Assembly: GCA_964537925.1 (NCBI GenBank)
Contig: CAZICV010000004.1
Span: forward strand, 62,001-126,000
Source of the DNA: SLDF01 sp964537925
GTDB lineage: Bacteria > Bacteroidota > Bacteroidia > Chitinophagales > Saprospiraceae
DNA: 64,000 nt
Direction: 5' to 3'
Part shown: positions 25,858 to 34,909 of the stretch, one piece after another
Position numbering within the stretch: the first letter of the stretch is position 1
Layout of the letters: each line of letters opens with the position of its first letter
Position numbers and translations under genes: made by a program
The notes under the pieces: generated by a model
Databases searched by the model: none
What the model saw: only the letters and a program-made list of their open reading frames with translations
What the model was told of the DNA's origin: nothing

Positions 25858-26562
25858 TCAGTCCTCGCTCTCCCTCAATACATAGCCCATCCCTATGACT
25901 GTCTGGATCAGCCTTTCTTCGGGACTTTTATCGAGTTTTTTGCGGAGATAGTTCACGTAGACATCCACCACATTAGTCCCCAGGTCGTGATTGATGCCCC
26001 ATACCTCCTCCAGTATATCCATCCTGCTCAATACCTTGTTCTTATTCAGCAGGAAACAGTGGAGCAACCGATATTCCGTAGTAGTCAGCGATATATCCTT
26101 GCCGGCTCTTTTCACCGTCTTCGCGTGATCATCCAGTTCCAGGTCCGATATCCTGTAGATATGTTCTTCCTGCGGCTCCTGCCGGACGTCGTTGATGAGC
26201 CTGGCGCGTCGGAGCAGGTTTCTTGTACGGGCCAGCAACTCGATGAATTTGAAGGGTTTCACCAGGTAGTCATCAGCGCCCGTTTCCAGGCCCATTACGA
26301 TGTTCTCCGTCGTCCCGAGCGCCGTAAGGAACAATATCGGGATAGTGGCCTTACTGTCCCGGATCTGCCTGCACACTTCGATACCGTTCATCCCCGGAAG
26401 CATGATATCCAGGATGACCAGGTCCCAGTCCGAGTCCAGCGCCATCTGCAAACCGGAATGACCGTCAAACGCCACCGCTATCTCATAGCCTTCTTCGCTC
26501 AGTCCTTTTTTTATGAATGAGACAACCTGGGCTTCATCTTCAACTAATAAAATCCGCTTCAT
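25858..26562 (-). CDS. OmpR/PhoB-family response regulator
   Basis: 234 residues: receiver with LVEDEAQ (acidic pair 9-10), phosphoacceptor Asp52 in VILDIMLPGMNG, FLTALG and YLVKPFKF, then a winged helix domain (about 140-232; SLTTTEYRLLHCFLLNKNKV, VVDVYVNYLRKKLDKSPEE, VIGMGYVLRE). It is paired with the kinase that follows. Genes under its control are not evident; the divergent or neighbouring DUF1275 gene is a candidate only by position. Confidence 0.94.
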   Translation of the reverse strand: MKRILLVEDEAQVVSFIKKGLSEEGYEIAVAFDGHSGLQMALDSDWDLVILDIMLPGMNGIEVCRQIRDSKATIPILFLTALGTTENIVMGLETGADDYLVKPFKFIELLARTRNLLRRARLINDVRQEPQEEHIYRISDLELDDHAKTVKRAGKDISLTTTEYRLLHCFLLNKNKVLSRMDILEEVWGINHDLGTNVVDVYVNYLRKKLDKSPEERLIQTVIGMGYVLRESED

Positions 26563-26709
26563 AGTCCTGGTTGGTATATGTTCAGCTATAGACTCAAAAC
26601 TGATTGCCCAACACCGGTGAACATGGTTTGGTTATCTCGTGGTACAAAAAAGCCCTCCACACCCCTGCAGCGCCTTGCAAAATAAAGAGTACCAGCGCCG
26701 AGGAAAACA

Positions 26710-27531
26710 TCACTGCTGGCAGACAGGGCTAGGCTCCTCTTTTTTCTGTTTGCCGGGCAACCCGCCCAGCCTGAAGTCGCGGATACGCACATCGACCAAT
26801 GGCCTGCGCCTGTGAACGACCAGCTTCCTCAATAGCCTGATCTTGTAAGTGTCGTAAATGATCACCCCTACCAGTACCAGGCAGATTGTATAGAAAACGG
26901 CAAATCCCAGTGCCATGTAAGCAAATCCGGCCAGGATCGCGCCCGCCACATACGACCCCATAATGCTGAGCAGTAACACCGCCCGGCCCCTCAGGTCTTT
27001 ATTTTCCCTGTATTCCCTGCGCGTAAACATAGAAAAAAGGATGCCTAGATCGGTCGTCACTCCGGTCAGGTGCGTGGTCTTGACCAGGAAGTTGGAGATA
27101 CTTGCCGTAAGGCCGTTTTGCAGCCCCATTGCAAACAACATCACCGCTACCAGCATCTCAGTCTCTGCCAGTGTCTCCCGGTAGAAAAACTGGCCGTAAA
27201 TGCCTACTCCCATCAGGCAGATGATCTCCAGCACCAGCGGCATCGCATGAGCCAGGTAAGGGACCTTCCTGTTGAAATGAATAACGATAAAGTTGGAAAT
27301 AAAGCTTCCCAGGAAGAAGAGGAAGATCCAGGAAAACACCATCGCGATCTGGAACAGGTTGCCCCGGATGATTTCCGAAGCCAGTATCGCGTAGTGGCCC
27401 GTCACATTGGAAGTAAACGCGAAGAATATCAATAAAGAAACAATATTGACCATACCCGCTGCAAAAGCAGTCAGGCTGCCCAGCTGAATATTGTCCTTAA
27501 GCGTCCTGCTGTTGCTATATCTTCTTAACAT
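26710..27531 (-). CDS. YoaK family membrane protein (DUF1275)
   Basis: 273 residues with six hydrophobic segments and the DUF1275 opening GSLTAFAAGMVNIVSLLIFF followed by SNVTGHYAILASEIIRGN, which is the conserved N-terminal core of this family, plus GLQNGLTASISNF near the middle. DUF1275 proteins are inner-membrane proteins of unknown function related in outline to transporters. The C-terminal tail (about 35 residues) is polar and basic. The leader region is unusually AT-rich compared with the rest of the window; a CAAATGAA at 27571 (minus TTCATTTG) could be a weak -7 element. Confidence 0.85.
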   Translation of the reverse strand: MLRRYSNSRTLKDNIQLGSLTAFAAGMVNIVSLLIFFAFTSNVTGHYAILASEIIRGNLFQIAMVFSWIFLFFLGSFISNFIVIHFNRKVPYLAHAMPLVLEIICLMGVGIYGQFFYRETLAETEMLVAVMLFAMGLQNGLTASISNFLVKTTHLTGVTTDLGILFSMFTRREYRENKDLRGRAVLLLSIMGSYVAGAILAGFAYMALGFAVFYTICLVLVGVIIYDTYKIRLLRKLVVHRRRPLVDVRIRDFRLGGLPGKQKKEEPSPVCQQ

Positions 27532-27620
27532 GTTTTAATTTTTATATTATAGATATTGATCTATATATACAAATGAAATAGATAATATTAGACTTGAATT
27601 GATCAATAACTATCGGCACA

Positions 27621-27638
27621 TTTCAGCTCCGGCTGAAA
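27621..27638. other. Perfect 7-bp hairpin with UCCG loop
   Basis: TTTCAGC and GCTGAAA are perfect arms around TCCG, a UNCG-type loop in the plus-strand transcript. It lies about 100 bases past the stop of the minus-strand lipocalin-like gene, so it may be a transcript end or a processing site. No T-run follows on either strand. Confidence 0.4.
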
Positions 27639-27735
27639 CCGGGATCCGTACTGGAACCATCAACACCGGCTCCGATGGCTCACGATCCATAGTACCGGCA
27701 CATTCAGCATACGGGTAATCGTCTCTCCGGATCTC

Positions 27736-28206
27736 TCAGGGGATAGGCCGGGACTTTGTGAAGGTCAGTTGGGCGATTCCCCTGGCTTGCATAGCGGCAT
27801 CAAAATGCAGTACCATACTATCCTCCCTGATCCGGGTGATCTGGTAATGCTCTACAAAACGATCCTCATACCTGATCTCCAGGACATTGCCTCTCCCCTT
27901 GAGACACCAGGAGCCACAGAGCTCTCTGTCCGGAAGCCGGATGACCAGCTTGCCTCCCGGCTCGAAAACCCAGGTCTCCGCCTGGTGGATGACCAGGTCC
28001 CGACCGAGCAGGTCGTGGCCTCCGGTCGGGCCGTGGTGAGTATCCCTCAGCTTGCTGCCCGAAGTACACTGCGACTCATAGACCCACTGGGTCTCTTCCC
28101 ACTGGCCGATAACAAGCTGTTCCGGGCTGGGCGCTACTTTGACCATCCAGGCAATGCTACCGACAGCCAGGAAGAATACTAAAAAGTACCATCTCAGGAA
28201 AACCAT
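27736..28206 (-). CDS. Lipocalin-like exported or membrane-anchored small protein
   Basis: 156 residues. An N-terminal hydrophobic helix (FLRWYFLVFFLAVGSIAWMV, residues 3-22) precedes a small beta-rich domain that starts VIGQWEETQWVYES and continues WVFEPGGKLVIRL, CGSWCLKGRGNVLEI and VEHYQITRIREDSMVL. The W-x-strand pattern is that of lipocalin-like domains in Bacteroidota lipoproteins, though there is no lipobox. Two nearby cysteines (CGSWC) could form a disulfide. It follows the UspA-like gene by 13 bases, so the two are probably one transcript. Function unknown. Confidence 0.65.
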   Translation of the reverse strand: MVFLRWYFLVFFLAVGSIAWMVKVAPSPEQLVIGQWEETQWVYESQCTSGSKLRDTHHGPTGGHDLLGRDLVIHQAETWVFEPGGKLVIRLPDRELCGSWCLKGRGNVLEIRYEDRFVEHYQITRIREDSMVLHFDAAMQARGIAQLTFTKSRPIP

Positions 28207-28219
28207 ACTAAACAGATTT

Positions 28220-28720
28220 TTAGCTGGTCGCTACGCTGTTGAAAAACACTTCCGCCACCTTGTCTTTCTCCGGAAGTACGGTTTCCATACTGCACACTAC
28301 CTCGTGGATACGGGCCAGTGAGCCGTACACGAACGGGAGTACATCAAAGCTTTTTTTGCTGGTGAACCGGGAATTCTTCTGCGCAGATACATAGATATCC
28401 TCCACCTTGTTGGCCTCGATAAAATTGTCGAACGCATTCTGGGTAAAACCCGTGAAGATCTCCTTCCTGATCGAATTGATCTGGGAGGCAAATTTGTTGT
28501 GAATCACTCCGCAGGCTGCTTCGAATGCCGGATTGCTGAGTTGCTCTGCAATCCGTCTCTTTGATACAAACATCAGGTCTGTAATAGAGTCTGTCAGGTG
28601 GGACCCGTGAAGAAGTATGATGTCATACCGGCAATCCCCTTTGTGTGCGCTCAATACATTCTTGAGTACATTCAGCGACTGAACACTGAAATCCGTAGGC
28701 ACCACGATTGTCTTTCTCAT
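28220..28720 (-). CDS. UspA-like universal stress protein lacking the ATP motif
   Basis: 166 residues. The first strand and loop, KTIVVPTDFSVQSLNVLKNV, are those of the universal stress protein fold. The C-terminal glycine motif (G2xG9xG-S/T) that binds ATP in many family members is absent, so this would belong to the non-nucleotide-binding type, or be a diverged half-domain protein. The start is the ATG at 28720: a longer frame to 28744 would begin in the promoter's -7 element at 28742-28749. A palindrome and direct repeats upstream suggest tight control. Confidence 0.75.
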   Translation of the reverse strand: MRKTIVVPTDFSVQSLNVLKNVLSAHKGDCRYDIILLHGSHLTDSITDLMFVSKRRIAEQLSNPAFEAACGVIHNKFASQINSIRKEIFTGFTQNAFDNFIEANKVEDIYVSAQKNSRFTSKKSFDVLPFVYGSLARIHEVVCSMETVLPEKDKVAEVFFNSVATS

Positions 28721-28741
28721 ATGTTTAATTTTTTGATGAGA

Positions 28742-28749
28742 CAAAAGTA
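28742..28749 (-). promoter_or_regulatory. Bacteroidota -7 element (TACTTTTG) of the UspA-like gene
   Basis: Exact TAnnTTTG match on the minus strand; transcription should start near 28737, giving a leader of about 17 bases before the ATG at 28720. No -33 TTG is visible, in keeping with control by an upstream activator. Confidence 0.6.
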
Positions 28750-28789
28750 TCCCCCGGAGGTTAGAGCCATTTAAGAACAGCTTTAAAGG

Positions 28790-28833
28790 GAGATTAAAAT
28801 CAATGTATATACATTAAAAAGAGATTAGAATCA
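28790..28833. promoter_or_regulatory. Putative operator: direct repeats flanking a 14-bp palindrome
   Basis: GAGATTAAAATCA (28790-28802) and GAGATTAGAATCA (28821-28833) differ at one base and are 31 bases (three helical turns) apart; each contains GATT-N2-AATC. Between them is the perfect palindrome AATGTATATACATT (28802-28815). It lies 41-84 bases upstream of the UspA-like gene's -7 element, a usual activator position. Confidence 0.5.
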
Positions 28834-29340
28834 CGGGGGTGGCCGACCCGGCTACTGATTAACAGATACTTACATGATTTTTCGGGTAAATTGGACTGAA
28901 ACAGGTCCGATCGAAAGAGCTTCGGTCACGTACAACCGGCCGCTACATTGCTGGTGGCCGAATGTCGGAAAACGGGACGCTAAGGCTTCATATCCACGTG
29001 TTCCAACTCCTGCAAGGCGTGTATTAAATCAACATCATTCAAAACATGCAGCATGGCAGCCAATACACCGTATGATCCAACAGTACATATCCGGGACCAC
29101 GACAGGCGTCTGCCTGTCGTTCGCCGACCTGCCTGGCCTCAACTGTAGCTGATGTCAAACAGATCATACGCAGAAGCTCATGCTACCCTGAGTAGGGCCT
29201 ATCTTATTAAGATACGAATTTTCCGGTATATTCCGGGCAATGCCAACCAACATTATTCATACATCGTATTCTTCTCTACCTATTAGCAACACCTCCCGTT
29301 CGGTGCCCGAGCTGCATCGACCGGGATTTATCCGACGATC
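28834..29340. other. Long intergenic region upstream of the SGNH-like gene
   Basis: About 500 bases without a convincing gene. A 92-codon frame (28874-29152) translates to a cysteine/tryptophan-scattered sequence without recognisable structure. No exact promoter element was found before the ATG at 29341. The high GC in 28840-29020 against AT-rich flanks could mean structured RNA, but I could not assign a class. Confidence 0.45.
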
Positions 29341-30462
29341 ATGACACGTATTCTACCTTCGCTTATATTGCTTCTCCTGGTACAAGTCGCGCTACAGGCG
29401 CAGCATACCAAGGCCTTCTATGTAGGTCATAGCCTCAGCGACCAGATACCCGATATGGTCAAGTCACTTTCAGATGATCATACGGAAGTGAGTTTTGACT
29501 GGGTGTACCAGTGGATACCCGGTGCTCCTCTGTGGTGGCAGTGGGAGCGCCAGTACGACCAGGGGCATGCCATCATCGATCCCCACTACTATGGCTTCTA
29601 CGATCCGCAGCACGGTCTGCCAGCTGGTGACTTCGACGTGCTCGTACTCACGGAATCCGTGCCACGCCACTGGAGTAGTATAGGCGATACCTACAGCTAT
29701 GTCGACAGTTTCTTCTCCTACGCGCTACGTTATAATCCCGGTATACAGGTCTACCTCTATGAAGACTGGCACTGTCTGCTCAGTGGTGACCCTACCGGCT
29801 GTGACTACGACATACCTGCGGCCGGCTGGAGGCAACGCCTCACGGATGACCTGCCCATGTGGGAGAGCGTGCTGGACACCATCAACAACCGCTACAACCC
29901 GGTCAACCCCATCTGTATGATACCTGCCGGTCAGGGTCTTGCCAGGCTATACGATTCGATCGAAGCCGGAGCCGTACCAGGTATCACGGATATCAGCCAG
30001 CTCTTCTCGGATGATATACACCTCACGGATCAGGGTAAGTATTTCGTAGCCTGCGTACACTTTGCCATGATCCACCGCACCAGCCCGGTAGGGTTGACCA
30101 GGCAGCTGCAGGTATGGTGGGGTGGAGATTTCGACCCTCCCTCCGAAGAACTGGCGCTGGTCATGCAGCGGATCGCCTGGGAGACTGTACAGGACTACCC
30201 GCGCACCTGCCTGAGCTCGTCTACCTCTGTCCATTCCCCTGCGGATACCCCCGACCTAAAAATAACGCCTAACCCCGCTTCACAGACTCTCAATCTCCAG
30301 TATGAGGGTGAAGCTCAACAGTGGGTACTCTCGGATCTACTGGGTCGTATCCGGCTTTCCGGCCATTCGAGGCAACTGGATATATCCCGGCTGCCGGCGG
30401 GGGTCTACCTCATTCGGTTTGGCGGAGAAGGACGCGCTTACCCTGTTTTGAAGACGGATTGA
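29341..30462 (+). CDS. SGNH-hydrolase-like protein with T9SS sorting domain
   Basis: 373 residues: signal peptide (about 20, ending LQAQ), then a flavodoxin-like domain whose opening FYVGHSLSDQIPDM and closing SDDIHLTDQGKYFVAC match block I and the Asp-His block V of SGNH/GDSL-type hydrolases (GHSL instead of GDSL, Asp-x-x-His kept). The last 75 residues are a type A sorting domain for type IX secretion: LKITPNPASQTLNLQYEGEA through ISRLPAGVYLIRF. So the protein is secreted or attached to the surface. The substrate is unknown. It converges with the minus-strand gene at 30508. Confidence 0.75.
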   Translation: MTRILPSLILLLLVQVALQAQHTKAFYVGHSLSDQIPDMVKSLSDDHTEVSFDWVYQWIPGAPLWWQWERQYDQGHAIIDPHYYGFYDPQHGLPAGDFDVLVLTESVPRHWSSIGDTYSYVDSFFSYALRYNPGIQVYLYEDWHCLLSGDPTGCDYDIPAAGWRQRLTDDLPMWESVLDTINNRYNPVNPICMIPAGQGLARLYDSIEAGAVPGITDISQLFSDDIHLTDQGKYFVACVHFAMIHRTSPVGLTRQLQVWWGGDFDPPSEELALVMQRIAWETVQDYPRTCLSSSTSVHSPADTPDLKITPNPASQTLNLQYEGEAQQWVLSDLLGRIRLSGHSRQLDISRLPAGVYLIRFGGEGRAYPVLKTD

Positions 30463-30507
30463 AGTACGTCTTTCAAACACAGTCATAAGACCGCAGCTGC
30501 CATATGC

Positions 30508-31113
30508 TCACTGTCTGAGCGGCCGTGCGGGCACGGCCTTGCTCCTGATCTTCCTGGACAGGTCCCTGGACAAGCTGTCGATCGCTTCCGTATACCTGAT
30601 ATAACGCTCCTTCAGAGTAGCATCTCCCTGACCCGGGCCGATCGTATCCAGCAGCGATGCGATCCGCATATTGTACCTGGCGATCTCCTTGCTCGCGGCC
30701 GTGTCATTGACAGCCTCGGCCTGAGCCTGCAAATCCTGGAGTACGCGGGCCTGTTGCTCGGCGATCCCGGATAGATCAACGGGTCTGTCCGCTCTCAGTT
30801 CCTGCAGCACACTGTCCTTCAGCCGGATATTCTGGTAAGATGTCTCGATCACCTGGAGGGAAGCGATCTCTTTGCCCTGCTCGGAGATCAGGTCGTTCTT
30901 GTAAAATGCCGTCACGAAAGTGAATCCGCCGACGATGACCGTCATGATACACCCGATGATGATGTAGCGGTTTATCATCTTCGTAATCGCAGACGAGACA
31001 GATTCCTTGTCGATCAACCTGTCGATCAGCTTGTACGCCAGGTACATGAGCAGAAAACCAAACCCGGACAACCCTACGCCCAGGATCTTAACGACTATGT
31101 CCAAGCCTTCCAT
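30508..31113 (-). CDS. Two-helix membrane protein with coiled-coil tail, unknown
   Basis: 201 residues from the ATG at 31113 (the longer frame starts with TTG at 31158 inside no evident signal). Two transmembrane helices (IVVKILGVGLSGFGFLLMYL, about 5-25; YIIIGCIMTVIVGGFTFVTA, about 52-72) are followed by about 120 charged residues rich in Leu, Glu, Gln and Arg that probably form coiled coils (ELRADRPVDLSGIAEQQARV). No family recognised. It stands alone, convergent with the SGNH-like gene. Confidence 0.65.
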   Translation of the reverse strand: MEGLDIVVKILGVGLSGFGFLLMYLAYKLIDRLIDKESVSSAITKMINRYIIIGCIMTVIVGGFTFVTAFYKNDLISEQGKEIASLQVIETSYQNIRLKDSVLQELRADRPVDLSGIAEQQARVLQDLQAQAEAVNDTAASKEIARYNMRIASLLDTIGPGQGDATLKERYIRYTEAIDSLSRDLSRKIRSKAVPARPLRQ

Positions 31114-31339
31114 ACCGTATGTGTTGAAATGAACCGGGAAAAGAAACAACGCAGGCAAAAAATTATGCCAAAAAGTTGATTTTCAGCCATTAATATACGA
31201 AACAGATCATAGTCCAAAAGAACACAAAAGGATTTTAACTAAAAAAGCAGGACTGACACATAAACTCTACTATCCAATGCACCGACAAACCTGACTTATG
31301 ATAGATAGGAGTTGAAAAATACCTGTACGAAAGAGATAG

Positions 31340-31795
31340 CTAGCGATTCAATGCTGCCTCATACACCCGCACCCAATCTGCTACCGTCACACGGGAAGCC
31401 AGCTCCCCAATGAGTGCGTAGGGTATCTGCTCTACCTTCTTGAACCGGATACAGGACTTGCCCATATCGAGCCGGGTCTTCACATGCCTGGGGTATTCAT
31501 CGACAAACCAGGACAGGAGTGCCTCGTCCATATAGATGCCCATGTGGTAGAGTGCGATGAAGTTTTTCTGGGAGGCGATACTCAGGAACGGAAGCGGCGT
31601 AGCCGGATCACAATGATACCCGGCAGGATACAAAGCGTGCGGCACCACATAGGTGATCATGCCATATCCCGTGGTCTCAGCAAAACCTTCCGGCAGGCTG
31701 TCCAGGATCGTGCTGCGCAGTTGCTGCATAGCGGCACGCCTGTCCTCGGGTAATTGGGCGATATATTGTTCCGGTATGTCTGCCTGGATCTGCAT
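31340..31795 (-). CDS. DUF1801 family protein
   Basis: 151 residues matching the DUF1801/YdhG-like fold: IPEQYIAQLPEDRRAAMQQL at the N-terminus, AETTGYGMITYVVP, and LSIASQKNFIALYHMGIYMD in the middle, then RLDMGKSCIRFKKVEQIPY. Members are small cytoplasmic proteins of unknown activity, sometimes annotated as iron-chaperone-like. Single gene with 295 bases between it and the endonuclease V gene, divergent. Confidence 0.85.
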   Translation of the reverse strand: MQIQADIPEQYIAQLPEDRRAAMQQLRSTILDSLPEGFAETTGYGMITYVVPHALYPAGYHCDPATPLPFLSIASQKNFIALYHMGIYMDEALLSWFVDEYPRHVKTRLDMGKSCIRFKKVEQIPYALIGELASRVTVADWVRVYEAALNR

Positions 31796-32090
31796 ATTTC
31801 CTGTCTACGCTGGTGAATTCATAATTTGCTCCCTACGGAAAATCTATCGACACACAATATAGTGAGCCCTCGCTCGTCCGGTCTTTAGCTCGTTCTTATC
31901 TTTTTGCAAACCCGGCATTCCCCGCTTATCAAGCCAGTCCAATTGGGATATTTCGTGTCGAAAAAATCATACAAAATCGACATGTTATATATACGTGTAC
32001 ATTTCCTGTACACATAGTTCTCATAGTAAAACTAAAAGCCTCCAGTGCAATACTCCAGTTTTGAGGCGGCAGCCCTATATTAGCCAAGCC

Positions 32091-32774
32091 ATGGATTACG
32101 AACGTCTCTCCATCCCTGAAGCCACACGTATCCAGCAGGAGCTGCGGAGCCGCCTGGATATCCGCGACCGGGATCTGCAGATCGACACGGTCGCAGGAGC
32201 AGATATCTCGCTCAACCTGTATAGCACGACCATCTATGCCGGTATCATCCTTTTGTCCCTGCCTCAACTGCAGCCCATCGCGTATTCGCTGGTCAGATCG
32301 GAGACCAGGTTTCCCTATGTACCGGGTTTCCTGGCTTTCAGGGAAGCTCCGGCGCTGGTACAGGCCTGGAAGCAAATGCCTGAAAAGCCCGGAGTGCTGG
32401 TCGTAGACGGCCACGGGATCGCACATCCCCGGCGCATGGGCATCGCATCACACTTCGGTGCACTCACCGGTCAGCCGACACTGGGTTGCGCCAAAAAACT
32501 GCTGTATGGCCGCTCTTCCGAACCCGGACCGGCTGTCGGAGATGCAGCTCCGCTGATGTCAGGTAGTGAACAGATCGGCCATGTATTCCGCAGCAAATCC
32601 CGCACAGCACCGGTCTTCATATCTCCCGGTCATCTCATCGGCATGGACAACTGCCTGGATATCATGAGACGCTGTACCGGACGGTATCGCATACCCGAAC
32701 CCACCCGCCTGGCCCATGAGCTGGTCAACAGGTTCCGGCGCGGAGAGCTGCAGGAAGGTTATCACAAACTTTAA
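32091..32774 (+). CDS. nfi: Endonuclease V (deoxyinosine 3'-endonuclease)
   Basis: 227 residues. The three metal-binding acidic residues of the family are visible: Asp38 in VAGADISL, Glu85 in VPGFLAFREAP and Asp106 in VVDGHGIAHPRRMG, and the family segment GIASHFGALTGQPTLGCAKK follows. The enzyme cuts DNA one base 3' to deaminated adenine (hypoxanthine) for repair. I chose the ATG at 32091 (MDYERLS); the frame extends 96 bases further without homology. A CAGTTTTG at 32056-32063 is one base off the -7 consensus. It converges with the surface protein gene, 30 bases apart. Confidence 0.92.
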   Translation: MDYERLSIPEATRIQQELRSRLDIRDRDLQIDTVAGADISLNLYSTTIYAGIILLSLPQLQPIAYSLVRSETRFPYVPGFLAFREAPALVQAWKQMPEKPGVLVVDGHGIAHPRRMGIASHFGALTGQPTLGCAKKLLYGRSSEPGPAVGDAAPLMSGSEQIGHVFRSKSRTAPVFISPGHLIGMDNCLDIMRRCTGRYRIPEPTRLAHELVNRFRRGELQEGYHKL

Positions 32775-32804
32775 GGAGCGCCTACCCAGATCGTCGCCCA
32801 GCGA

Positions 32805-34733
32805 TCATCTCAGGATCGCCACAGGTACAGAATGTACCTCCCGGCTCGTCACCAGGCGTACTGTATACACTCCCCCCGGCAGATCGCCTGTATGGATCAT
32901 CTGCCGGTCCGGGGACGCCAAGGTCACTTGCCTCAGTACACGGCCGTCCGTCGATAGCAGCTCCGCGCGCCCGTGCAGCGGCGAACTGATATAGATATGG
33001 TCTCCTGCAGGATTGGGATATACTTCGAGTAAAGCCAGCTTGCCTGGCTCTCCGACTGCGTTGACGCCGAGTATGGTGATCGGCTCGCAAGCTTCGGATG
33101 ACAGCAACGCGCAGCCCCGCTTATGTACCGTCACACAGATCGTATCCTGCAGCTCTTTGACAAGCCGCAGCAATACCTCCGCCGTACCCTGGCCGGACAG
33201 TATCTCATAGCCCTCACCCTGCTGCCAGCTGATCACCGATGTGCTGTCCCAATTGGTCAGGCTCACTGTGATCGTATCGCCTTCGTCTCCCGACTGCGGG
33301 CTATCGATTACCGGCACTGAAGGAGCGATCCGGTTGTCTTCGATCGTAAATGAAGACGCCGAAGTACAGATCACTCCGCCATACTCTACCGTACGAAAGT
33401 GGTCATATTCACCCGGCTCCCATATTGCCAGTGAGCTCCCCGGCCGATCTAGTGGAACACCATAACGCTGCCACTCGTCCTGCACATTCACTATTTCAGT
33501 ACCATCCGATAGTTGTGCGACACAATTTGTCACATCAGCCAGTATCTCATCGCTGGGACATTCGAGCACAGTTGAAGACAGTTGCACATCACATTGGGCC
33601 TCTATTGCTCGCACTCGTGTGTAGGTCGTACTGTCGCAGCCGTGCTCATCGGTTACCCGTGTCCCGTAATCTCCGGGACTTTCTATCCACCCCAGCTCCG
33701 CATGCTCGTAAGGCAGGTCTTCCGTGCACAGGATGATCGTATCGTGCGGCAGTTCATACTCAATGAATGTGATGTGAAAACTGAGGATGCTATCGCACCC
33801 GGCTGACGAACTGAGCTGATAGGTCTTCTGGCCGCTTGGCGGATAAAAACTGAAGCCATCCACTTCATACGTGCCCGCTTCGCTACACCATACTACATCA
33901 GGCAGATCGGTCACAGGGAGATTCACCACCTGGACCTCTATACAGACATCTCCTTCATAATCATTGTCGTCGATAAGGCTGTACAACGCATTCTCCGCAT
34001 TGTATAGGCAGACCCGGTATATACCGTCCGGTGTACCCGGCGGTATAGTTACCTCTATCGATCTGCTGCTCGTCGTTCTATCCTCACCATCTACTAACCA
34101 ATAGAAGGCAGCTGCAAAACCGGGCTCGTCTACCGTAAACATAGCCGTCTCCCCGGCACACATCGTCGATGGACCGGTGATCTCCGTGGGATCGGCCAGC
34201 AATGGAGCCGTTATCCCTTGAGTAGCCGTGATCTCAAAATCGCAGATATCTCCGGCACAACCGTCCAGCATGACCCAGTACTGCCGGCCTACTACAAAAG
34301 TACCTCCGACACCGAGCGTAAATGTACCAACCATACAGCCCGCAGCGCAGGTACCTACTGTCGCATAATTACCTCCGCCGAACGGAGGTGGACAGGTAGA
34401 TACGATCGCTCCCTGAATGCCTACATTACCGCCTGCATGCTGGCAATTGGATGGTGTGATGGTCACCGCCACAGTCGTGGAGGTAGCGATGAAGCTAAAC
34501 CAGGATGGATTATCCAGTGAGATGCCCTGACCACAGATAGTAGCAGAAAAAGCTCCCGTGGGTTGCCGCAAAGACCCGCAATATCCATCCAAATACGCCA
34601 CTACAGGTGCATCGTCACAAAAGACTGTGGGCTCAATAGAGCCATTGTTGCACTGTGCATGAGCAGGTAAATAAAACATCATCAGACCTGCGAAAAGAAT
34701 AGCTCTGAAACAAATGTAAACGCTCGTCTTCAT
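32805..34733 (-). CDS. T9SS-secreted multidomain surface protein (copy A)
   Basis: 642 residues from the ATG at 34733: signal peptide (about 27, ending AHAQ), an N-terminal beta domain (residues 28-185; PSWFSFIATSTTVAVTITPS, VGRQYWVMLDGCAGDICDFEI), a PKD-like domain (ITGPSTMCAGETAMFTVDEP), two or three further cysteine-paired beta domains, and a C-terminal type A sorting domain (LEVYPNPAGDHIYISSPLHG ... VYTVRLV) that directs it through the type IX system. It is a tandem paralogue of the gene at 34910-36838 and nearly identical to it except in the N-terminus and one internal block. Probably an adhesin or structural surface protein; no enzyme motif seen. Confidence 0.82.
   Translation of the reverse strand: MKTSVYICFRAILFAGLMMFYLPAHAQCNNGSIEPTVFCDDAPVVAYLDGYCGSLRQPTGAFSATICGQGISLDNPSWFSFIATSTTVAVTITPSNCQHAGGNVGIQGAIVSTCPPPFGGGNYATVGTCAAGCMVGTFTLGVGGTFVVGRQYWVMLDGCAGDICDFEITATQGITAPLLADPTEITGPSTMCAGETAMFTVDEPGFAAAFYWLVDGEDRTTSSRSIEVTIPPGTPDGIYRVCLYNAENALYSLIDDNDYEGDVCIEVQVVNLPVTDLPDVVWCSEAGTYEVDGFSFYPPSGQKTYQLSSSAGCDSILSFHITFIEYELPHDTIILCTEDLPYEHAELGWIESPGDYGTRVTDEHGCDSTTYTRVRAIEAQCDVQLSSTVLECPSDEILADVTNCVAQLSDGTEIVNVQDEWQRYGVPLDRPGSSLAIWEPGEYDHFRTVEYGGVICTSASSFTIEDNRIAPSVPVIDSPQSGDEGDTITVSLTNWDSTSVISWQQGEGYEILSGQGTAEVLLRLVKELQDTICVTVHKRGCALLSSEACEPITILGVNAVGEPGKLALLEVYPNPAGDHIYISSPLHGRAELLSTDGRVLRQVTLASPDRQMIHTGDLPGGVYTVRLVTSREVHSVPVAILR
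32889..34070. repeat. Tandem gene repeat, copy A
   Basis: Compared with copy B (offset 2105 bases) the DNA is almost identical at about 32889-33349 and 33625-34070, mostly differing at single bases, but clearly divergent between about 33350 and 33620. The boundaries are read by eye and approximate. Confidence 0.75.
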
Positions 34734-34909
34734 AAGGTTAAATTTTAAAATATACAGACACATGGCATTTCAACATAGATGGGAAGCATCCACAGAATTT
34801 CATCCGATTTTAACCCGTTCACACCCATTCTACCCGCACAGGAAAATCCATTACCTACTCAAAACGGAGCCATCCATAGATTTTCAAAGTCGATCAATGC
34901 CCTGACCGG

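Noticed and set aside
28960..29030. Resemblance to a c-di-GMP-I (GEMM) riboswitch core (GGAAAACGGGACGCTAAGG)
   Set aside because: Only the GAAA-GGGACGC-like string matches; the stem before it does not pair, GCAAACC is missing, and the next gene starts about 310 bases further on.
28874..29152. 92-codon frame in the long intergenic region
   Set aside because: The translation has no hydrophobic core, signal or known motif, no promoter or ribosome site, and lies in a GC-rich stretch where long frames arise by chance.
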